Assembly: GCA_023416655.1 (NCBI GenBank)
Contig: JAEZHK010000095.1
Span: forward strand, 1-55,581
Reading direction: 5' to 3'
DNA length: 55,581 bases
From: Bacillota bacterium
Lineage (GTDB): Bacteria; Bacillota; Clostridia; Christensenellales; Aristaeellaceae
A model generated the notes under the pieces. That model ran no database searches and was not told the DNA's origin. It was given only the letters and a program-made list of their open reading frames with translations. The position numbers were made by a program, and so were the translations under genes. Positions 50,438 to 55,581 of this stretch are shown one piece after another (the stretch's first letter is position 1; each line of letters opens with the position of its first letter).

Positions 50438-51136
50438 ATGACGGAAGTTTTGATGGCGCAGGCGCGGGATTTCGCGTTTTTGATGCTGATCGGCGGCGCG
50501 CTGGCGCTCTCCGGTATGCTGGGCGCGGGCGGCGCGGCGGTGATCGCGCGCGCGCGGGTGCTGGACGCGGACAGGCGAAAGCTGGCGGGCGCGGCGCTGA
50601 TCCTGTGGATCGCGTCAAGCGCCGCGGTGCTGCTGGCCGGGTATTTCTTGATGCCGGGCGCACTCGGGGCGCTGGCTGCGGGCTGCGTGCTGGCGCTACT
50701 CAGGCTGGCACTGTCCCTGAAGTTCGACCTCCGGGCGGCGCTGCCGTCGGGCGGGGACTTTGCAGCACTACTGCGCACTGGGTTCAGGCCGCTGATCGCG
50801 TCCATCCTGTACCTGCCCGCGGCGATCTTGGGGCGGACGCTGACCGGCGCGGTGCTGTACGCGCTCCTGCTGCTGGTTGCTGGCGTGGCGTTCGAGCAGG
50901 GCGAGGCCGAAAAGAAGCGTTCCGCAGGTTTCCTGACGGCGCTTGCGCTCGTCATGACCGTGCCGCTTACCTTCCTTTCGGGGTGGCGGGACGCGCTCGC
51001 GGGGCTGCTCATTGCATGGCTGACCGCGGTCTCGCTGACCGCCGGGCCGCGCGCGGTTCTCCACCTGCCCTCCGCGTTCTACGAAGCCTATCTGCCCGTC
51101 CGCGCGTGGTTTATCCGACGCCGCGCGGGGCGATAA
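50438..51136 (+). CDS. Hypothetical polytopic membrane protein
   Basis: 232 residues with about six hydrophobic segments, very rich in Ala/Leu/Gly: FLMLIGGALALSGMLG near 14, LILWIASSAAVLLAGYFL near 52, LLLLVAGVAFEQG near 145, and a basic RRRAGR C-terminus. I do not recognise a family. ATG 50438 has GGGAGGG upstream. Codon use is typical for the window. It lies 77 bases after rlmH with no clear terminator between them. Confidence 0.6.
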   Translation: MTEVLMAQARDFAFLMLIGGALALSGMLGAGGAAVIARARVLDADRRKLAGAALILWIASSAAVLLAGYFLMPGALGALAAGCVLALLRLALSLKFDLRAALPSGGDFAALLRTGFRPLIASILYLPAAILGRTLTGAVLYALLLLVAGVAFEQGEAEKKRSAGFLTALALVMTVPLTFLSGWRDALAGLLIAWLTAVSLTAGPRAVLHLPSAFYEAYLPVRAWFIRRRAGR

Positions 51137-51153
51137 ACGACTGCCGCTGTGGC

Positions 51154-52617
51154 TTATCTCCTTTGGAACGGGTTTCTCACTTCCAGGAATACCGCCAGCA
51201 GGACGAGGAGGAGAAAGAGGAAAACTACGCCGATGATGATGCCGATCACGGACAGAACGGCGATCTGGGCGGTGGCGGATCTGCTCGAGTCATAGGTGGA
51301 GGTGGCGGTCACAAGGAGGTTCGTGGATGTCTCGCGCGGAGCAATCCTGAGAAGCCCGGTATTGCTGATGTTCGTGCCCAGGTGCCCATTCTCCACTTTC
51401 CACGTTACGGTTTGCGGCGGGCTGTAGAGGCCTTCAACGAGTGCGGAAAACTGCACAGTCATGCCGGTTAACGCGGTAGTGTATATCGGGGTTACGACGA
51501 CCCCGGTCACAACAGCGGGCGGAAGCGCGCGCATCACGTTGTCATTGTTGTCTTCGACGGGTCCGCTCGCGCGGTAGATCGTCCCGCCGACGTCGATCTC
51601 GGTATTTCCTTGGCCCTCCGGCATCCAGAGATACAATTTGCCTTCTTCGTCTGTAATGGCGGTGAAAGCCGCGCCGCCGTTCACGGTGCAGGAAACTTCC
51701 GTGTCTTGAATGGGCGTTTCGCCCACCGTGACGGTTACGAGGTAAGCGCTCTGCCCACTTCCGTCGAACACAGGCGAGAGAAATTTTCTCGCGTTGACCG
51801 AGCCGCCCCTGATGACTGTGCTGAGGCTGGTCTGAATGTCATAATAGCTTCCGTGAGCGACGACCGTACCGCCGTTGATTTCCGGCTGGATCATGGGCGG
51901 AGAGTAAATGCCGACATTGTTGCCCGTCGCGACGACCTTTCCGCCCACAACCGTTACCTTTGTGGTAATTCCATACCCAGTCCCATTGGCTTCGATGGAA
52001 CCGCCCTTTACAGTAAGCGCACAGCCGGATAGGCCGAAGATCCCTGTCGATTCGTCCGTCAGGGTCAGCGTGCTGTTCATATCGGTACCGCCCGGCGCCT
52101 TGTCAATCGTGAGATGGCTGTTCATGAGAAAGATGCCGTAACTGCCGGAATTGATGTGGTTGTTTCCGCTGAGGAACAGGGTGTTGTCCGAGGTGGGCAA
52201 ATTGATCGCAGTGAAGCCATATCCGCTGTTGTCAATATTCACGTTCTCCAGCGTCAGAGACCCTCCGCCCAGGATATTGCAGCGAAACCCAGTCATGACC
52301 GCGTCGTGGCTGCCTTGAATCTTTCCGTTTCTGCCGGTTATGTCCAGCACAGGCTTCTCCCCCGGGGCGATTGTTCCGGTGATGTCGAGGACGATGGTAA
52401 AGTCGCTGGATGGCACACTGTTGGCGGCATCGATCGCGGCGCGAAGCGATCCCGCGCCGCTGTCGCCTGTGTTGGTCACGGTGAAGACAATTGACCCTTG
52501 CGCCCGCGTTTCCGTTTGAACCGTCAAAAGCAGACACAGCGCCAGCAGGGCAGCCATGAAAACGGCGGAAGCTCCTGAAGTTCGCGCCTGCGTTCTTCCG
52601 TTTGAGAGGACGTGCAT
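51154..52617 (-). CDS. Membrane-anchored surface protein with parallel beta-helix region
   Basis: About 487 residues. The N-terminal signal or anchor is near 18-40 (FMAALLALCLLLTVQT). SIVFTVTNTGDSGAGSLRAA is the adhesin-type start of beta-helix proteins, followed by many short turns with NGGTV-like rungs (about 60-270). Then come a carboxypeptidase-like/SpaA-like strand region (about 275-345), an Ig-like region (about 355-450), and a C-terminal membrane helix (GIIIGVVFLFLLLVLLAVFL) with a basic end. ATG 52617 has only a weak site; the frame is open to 52722. It is convergent with the preceding plus-strand gene, only 17 bases apart. Confidence 0.72.
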   Translation of the reverse strand: MHVLSNGRTQARTSGASAVFMAALLALCLLLTVQTETRAQGSIVFTVTNTGDSGAGSLRAAIDAANSVPSSDFTIVLDITGTIAPGEKPVLDITGRNGKIQGSHDAVMTGFRCNILGGGSLTLENVNIDNSGYGFTAINLPTSDNTLFLSGNNHINSGSYGIFLMNSHLTIDKAPGGTDMNSTLTLTDESTGIFGLSGCALTVKGGSIEANGTGYGITTKVTVVGGKVVATGNNVGIYSPPMIQPEINGGTVVAHGSYYDIQTSLSTVIRGGSVNARKFLSPVFDGSGQSAYLVTVTVGETPIQDTEVSCTVNGGAAFTAITDEEGKLYLWMPEGQGNTEIDVGGTIYRASGPVEDNNDNVMRALPPAVVTGVVVTPIYTTALTGMTVQFSALVEGLYSPPQTVTWKVENGHLGTNISNTGLLRIAPRETSTNLLVTATSTYDSSRSATAQIAVLSVIGIIIGVVFLFLLLVLLAVFLEVRNPFQRR

Positions 52618-52642
52618 CAAATTCACCAGCTTATCGGTTTTT

Positions 52643-52696
52643 GGGAGGATTTGGTTAAGTGACCATCCTGAAACAGTGTATGGTTCGAATCCTCCC
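52643..52696 (+). other. tRNA-like relic
   Basis: GGGAGGA at 52643-52649 pairs perfectly with TCCTCCC at 52690-52696. Inside lie a D-arm-like TGGTTAAGTGACCA hairpin and a GGTTCGAATCC T-loop-like segment. At 54 bases, with no anticodon arm, it cannot be a working tRNA. It may be a decayed tRNA or chance; weak evidence. Confidence 0.3.
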
Positions 52697-52736
52697 ACGG
52701 TTCCTGTCCCGCCTTGCCGCAACAGGGGAAAGAGAC

Positions 52737-52764
52737 GCCCCGTGAACCGAAAGGTTCACGGGGC
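52737..52764 (-). terminator. Terminator of the two-component operon
   Basis: GCCCCGTGAACC/GGTTCACGGGGC, a perfect 12-bp stem with a 4-base loop, followed on the minus strand by GTCTCTTTCC. It lies about 80 bases past the histidine kinase stop. Confidence 0.75.
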
Positions 52765-52844
52765 GGGCTGATTCGCTTCAAATCATGGGATGACATTCAA
52801 GGGCGGCAGCAGACGCCGGTTTCTCATGAACGCGCGAGCACTCG

Positions 52845-54194
52845 TCAGGGCGTTCCTTTCCGTTGTTCGGAGGTCGGCGCTCCCGACGCGCTCCTCACCA
52901 TTCCGGCGCGCTTGTTCTCCGGCGGTTGGGGCAGCACCACGCGGATGCGGGTGCCGATACCCTCGCGGGAGACGACCTGGAAGTATCCGCCGTGGCTGTC
53001 CACGATCCACTTCGCGATGGAGAGGCCCAGCCCCGCGCCGCCGGATTTGCGCGCGCGGGCGGGGTCGGAGCGGAAGAAGCGGTCGAAGATCTTCGGCACG
53101 TCGTCGGCCTTAATGCCCATGCCCTCGTCCGTCACGCTGAAGGCGGGCTGGCCTTTCTCCCTGCCGACCTCAAGCAGGATTTTGCCGCCCGCGCCGGTGT
53201 ATTTGACGGCGTTGTCCATCAGAATGCGGGCGGCCTGCTTGATAAGCGACTCGTCGCCCAAGATGGGCAGCTTGCCCGGCGATTTGAATGTGAACTCATG
53301 GGCGGAGTCGATCATTTTATATTCTTCGCACACTTCATTTAAGGTGTCGGAGAGGTCGAAGGGCGCGAAAGCGATGGTGCTCCGGCCGCTGTCGCCCCGG
53401 GCGAGGAACAGAAGCTGCTCCACGAGCCTGTTCATGTTGCGGGTTTCCGCCTGGATGGCGGAGATCGCTTCCTCCAGGATGTGCTCGTCGGTCTTTCCCC
53501 AGCGGGCCAGCATGTCGGAATAGCCCTGGATGACCGCGATGGGCGTGCGAAGCTCGTGGGAGGCGTCGGACACGAAGCGCGTCTGCTCCACGTAGGACTC
53601 GTGTACGCGGCCGAGGAGGTTGTTGATGGCCCCCTCTAAGCCCTCAAGGTCCCGGTCGCCGGTAGAGAGGCGCACACTTCGGGTGGAGGGCGTGAGGCTG
53701 GTGATGGCGTCCTCCAGCGAGTGCAGCTTGTCGGCGGCGAAGCGCTCGCTCGAGATGCGCTCGGCGGCGCGGGTCATCTGCCGGACAGGCTTCATCATCC
53801 GCTCGGCGCTGCGGCGACCGCCGCCCCATTGGAACAGGAACACCACGCCCTGCGCGGCCAGCACCAGCATCAGGAAGCGCCGGAGCAGTACAAAGTAAGC
53901 GCCCGCATCGGCCTGGCCGTACTGCCCGACGGGCGTGACGAAGTGGTACGTCGCGTTGTCCATCCGCGTGTAGAACTCGCCTGTCTCCGAAACGCCGGTG
54001 AAGTAGCGGCGGCTCGTCAAAGAGAAGCCCGCGTCCGAATCCCGCTCCGACATGTAGCAGAACGCGCCCACGGCGATCGCGACAAGCATGATGTCGATGG
54101 CCAGCATCGTGGTGAACACGCGCCAAAGCCACATCCTGCTGATGCGCCTGACCGAGCGCGAAGTGCGCTCCCGCTGCGGATGATTTCTACTCAT
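52845..54194 (-). CDS. Two-component sensor histidine kinase
   Basis: A 449-residue membrane kinase: helix 1 at about 28-48 (TTMLAIDIMLVAIAVGAF), a short outer domain (about 50-100), helix 2 at about 103-122, a HAMP-like linker, the phospho-acceptor SDASHELRTPIAVIQGY (His213), N-box LMDNAVKYT, G1 VTDEGMGI, F-box FDRFFRSDPAR and G2 GGAGLGLSIAKW. All catalytic boxes are intact. The small outer domain resembles that of CssS/ArlS-type sensors, but the signal is unknown. ATG 54194 overlaps the response regulator stop, so the pair is coupled. Confidence 0.93.
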   Translation of the reverse strand: MSRNHPQRERTSRSVRRISRMWLWRVFTTMLAIDIMLVAIAVGAFCYMSERDSDAGFSLTSRRYFTGVSETGEFYTRMDNATYHFVTPVGQYGQADAGAYFVLLRRFLMLVLAAQGVVFLFQWGGGRRSAERMMKPVRQMTRAAERISSERFAADKLHSLEDAITSLTPSTRSVRLSTGDRDLEGLEGAINNLLGRVHESYVEQTRFVSDASHELRTPIAVIQGYSDMLARWGKTDEHILEEAISAIQAETRNMNRLVEQLLFLARGDSGRSTIAFAPFDLSDTLNEVCEEYKMIDSAHEFTFKSPGKLPILGDESLIKQAARILMDNAVKYTGAGGKILLEVGREKGQPAFSVTDEGMGIKADDVPKIFDRFFRSDPARARKSGGAGLGLSIAKWIVDSHGGYFQVVSREGIGTRIRVVLPQPPENKRAGMVRSASGAPTSEQRKGTP

Positions 54195-54871
54195 GCTTCC
54201 GGCTCCTTGATGGCGTAGCCGACGCCGCGAACGGTGTGGATCAGCTTGACGCCGCAGGCCTCGTCCAGTTTCGAACGCAGGTAGCGGATGTACACGTCCA
54301 CCACGTTGGTCTCGCCCATGTACTCGTAGCCCCAAACCCGCTCGAGGAGCGTTTCGCGGGTCAGCACGATGGATTTATTCTCCATCAGCGTCATGAGGAG
54401 CGTAAACTCCCGGTTGGTCAGTTCCAGCTCCCGCCCCTGGCAGGAGACGTGCCGCCTCAACGGGTCCAGCGCCACCGGCCCGCAGGCGAGCAGCGGCGAC
54501 GGCGCGTCCGCGCCGCGCTTGCGAAGCGCCGCGCGGATGCGGGCCAGCAGTTCCTCGATCTGAAAGGGCTTAGTGATGTAGTCGTCCGCGCCCATGTCCA
54601 GCCCCGAGACTTTGTCCATCACCGCGTCCCGGGCGGTCAGCATGATGACGGGGACGCTGGAGCTCTTTCTAAGCCGCCGGAGCACCTCGATGCCGTTGAG
54701 CTCGGGCAGCATGATGTCGAGCAGCACCAGGTCGATCTTGCCCGCCTCGGCCATCGTCAGCCCCGCGCGGCCGTCGTAGGCCTTCAGCACCTCGTAGCCT
54801 TCGTGAGTCAGCTCCAGCTCCACGAAGCGCGCGATGCGCTCCTCGTCTTCGATCAGAAGGATCTTGGCCAC
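54191..54871 (-). CDS. OmpR-family response regulator
   Basis: About 226 residues. The receiver domain has the acidic pair in LIEDEERIARF, the phospho-acceptor Asp in LVLLDIMLPELNG (about 53), the Thr in IMLTARD and the Lys in YITKPFQIEELLARI. The C-terminal winged helix (about 130-226) shows ELTNREFTLLMTLME and VDVYIRYLRSKLDE. Two starts are possible: ATG 54877 is only 2 bases from GGGGAGG, while GTG 54871 has 8-base spacing and gives the usual MAKILLIEDE start; I prefer the latter. First gene of the operon with the kinase. Confidence 0.93.
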   Translation of the reverse strand: MAKILLIEDEERIARFVELELTHEGYEVLKAYDGRAGLTMAEAGKIDLVLLDIMLPELNGIEVLRRLRKSSSVPVIMLTARDAVMDKVSGLDMGADDYITKPFQIEELLARIRAALRKRGADAPSPLLACGPVALDPLRRHVSCQGRELELTNREFTLLMTLMENKSIVLTRETLLERVWGYEYMGETNVVDVYIRYLRSKLDEACGVKLIHTVRGVGYAIKEPEA

Positions 54872-54929
54872 ATCCATCGCCTCCCCGGCCCGGTGAGATT
54901 TTCCGCTTACGTGTTTGTTTTCTGGCTTT

Positions 54930-55030
54930 ACGTTCCGAACGCGCTTCATCCACCAGTTTGTTCTGGTGGATGAATTCAACCTGGAACGTAAGCCGCCCGG
55001 TTGTCCCGGTGTATACGGCTCACGCGGATT
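54930..55030 (-). repeat. Four-hairpin dispersed repeat, partial copy R9
   Basis: Minus orientation, directly 3' of the DUF4342 gene. Keeps a worn H2 (GTAAGCCG/CGGCTCAC) and an H3 with a clean stem (TTCATCCACCAG/CTGGTGGATGAA, 54945-54974), wrapped by ACGTTCC/GGAACGT arms. H1 and H4 are not recognisable. Confidence 0.65.
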
Positions 55031-55057
55031 GCACGCACCGCTTTTTTTGCGTTCGTT

Positions 55058-55567
55058 TTACTTGTTGCCGGTTTCCTTGCGGACTTCGCTGACGATGTTG
55101 TCGGCCACTTCCGAGGCCTTGTCCATCACCCGGTTGACCGCCTCGACGCCCGGCGCGCCCTTCAGCGTGTACTTGAAGCCGAAGAAGAGGCCCAGGATCA
55201 GCACGGGGATGGTGAACCAGAAGGCGAAGATCAGCATCAGGACCACGACCATGAGCGGCAGTTCGAAGACCGTTTCGCCCTTGCGGGTGAACACCACGAA
55301 GTAACGGCTGACGTTGTTGATCCCGGAAGCGATCTGGCGGCCGACGCGGCCCGCGTTCTCGTGGCAGCGGCGGTGGTCGTGGCGGAAGTCGTCCGTGGTC
55401 TCGGTCTTGGTGGAGTAGTCGGTCCCGCCGGAGACCTTGCCCTGGTTCTCGAGCAGCACCAGCGCGTCCAAGAGGTTCCAGTCGGCGGCTTCCAGGGCGG
55501 CCTTGGCTTCTTCGTAGGAGACGTTCGCCTTTTCGCGGAGCTTTTCAACCATTTCGTAGTGATCCAT
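55058..55567 (-). CDS. DUF4342 protein with N-terminal UBA-like domain
   Basis: 169 residues. The N-terminus is a UBA/TS-N-like three-helix fold (VSYEEAKAALEAADWNLLDA, about 16-35). A polar His/Arg-rich linker follows, then the DUF4342 core with one strong membrane helix (LPLMVVVLMLIFAFWFTIPV, about 103-122) and an FFGFKYTLKGAPGVEAVN end. The cytoplasmic UBA-like domain suggests protein binding at the membrane; no function is known. ATG 55567 follows GGAGGG at the window edge. Confidence 0.85.
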   Translation of the reverse strand: MDHYEMVEKLREKANVSYEEAKAALEAADWNLLDALVLLENQGKVSGGTDYSTKTETTDDFRHDHRRCHENAGRVGRQIASGINNVSRYFVVFTRKGETVFELPLMVVVLMLIFAFWFTIPVLILGLFFGFKYTLKGAPGVEAVNRVMDKASEVADNIVSEVRKETGNK

Positions 55568-55581
55568 GATATTCCCTCCAA

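Overview
The window looks like a piece of chromosome from a GC-rich, Gram-positive, endospore-forming Clostridia-type bacterium. This is an inference from gene content: a SpoIIP homologue, L32 paired with YceD, RlmH and WalJ, zinc-finger anti-sigma factors, azlCD, pta-ackA, and many TTG/GTG starts behind strong GGAGG ribosome-binding sites. A Christensenellales-like lineage is possible, but nothing here fixes it. Almost all genes are GC-rich. Two patches are visibly AT-rich and probably acquired: about 16.4-18.5 kb next to a tRNA-Leu gene, and about 30.2-31.7 kb.

Layout. 0-5.3 kb: a sugar ABC importer (ATPase, permease, start of a binding protein) divergent from a GH31 alpha-xylosidase. 5.5-8.1 kb: ferritin, then a DUF2156 and a GNAT acyltransferase-type gene. 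8.2-13.3 kb: a sugar-acid region with a GntR/FCD regulator, a 2-keto-3-deoxygluconate kinase, 6-phosphogluconate dehydrogenase and a LarA-family racemase/epimerase. 14-16 kb: an ECF sigma / anti-sigma / coiled-coil operon. 16.5-18.7 kb: an AT-rich DUF262-AlbA_2 gene broken by a frameshift in a seven-base homopolymer, then tRNA-Leu(CAA). 19-23.5 kb: a second ECF sigma factor with a zinc-finger/DUF4349 anti-sigma factor, a SIMPL protein and small membrane proteins. 23.6-26.6 kb: pta-ackA-yceD-rpmF. 26.8-34 kb: a multi-PG-binding L,D-transpeptidase, azlCD, an AT-rich secreted-protein patch, and an HD hydrolase with a metallophosphatase. 34-43.9 kb: a MacB-like ABC ATPase, a giant surface protein and its permease, DUF1614-SpoIIP, an SH3 protein and UDP-glucose dehydrogenase. 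44-51.1 kb: a MotA/TolQ-like plus OmpA/MotB-like pair with a third membrane protein, running into housekeeping genes (dusB, walJ, a CPBP protease, rlmH). 51.2-55.6 kb: a beta-helix surface protein, a two-component system and a DUF4342 protein.

The most striking non-coding signal is a dispersed repeat (R1-R9 here) of about 160-180 bp folding into four consecutive hairpins. Six copies keep all four hairpins, R3 keeps them with a decayed second hairpin, and two copies are partial. Arm sequences differ between copies but the changes are matched on both sides of the stems, as expected for a selected structure. Eight of nine copies lie 3' of a gene in the sense direction; in two the stop codon lies inside the first hairpin. 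None has a terminator-like T-tract or an internal gene.

The second candidate is the MotA/TolQ-OmpA pair at 44-47 kb. It resembles the ZorA/ZorB motor of Zorya defence in architecture, but has no Zorya effector beside it and no acidic residue in the MotB-like transmembrane helix.
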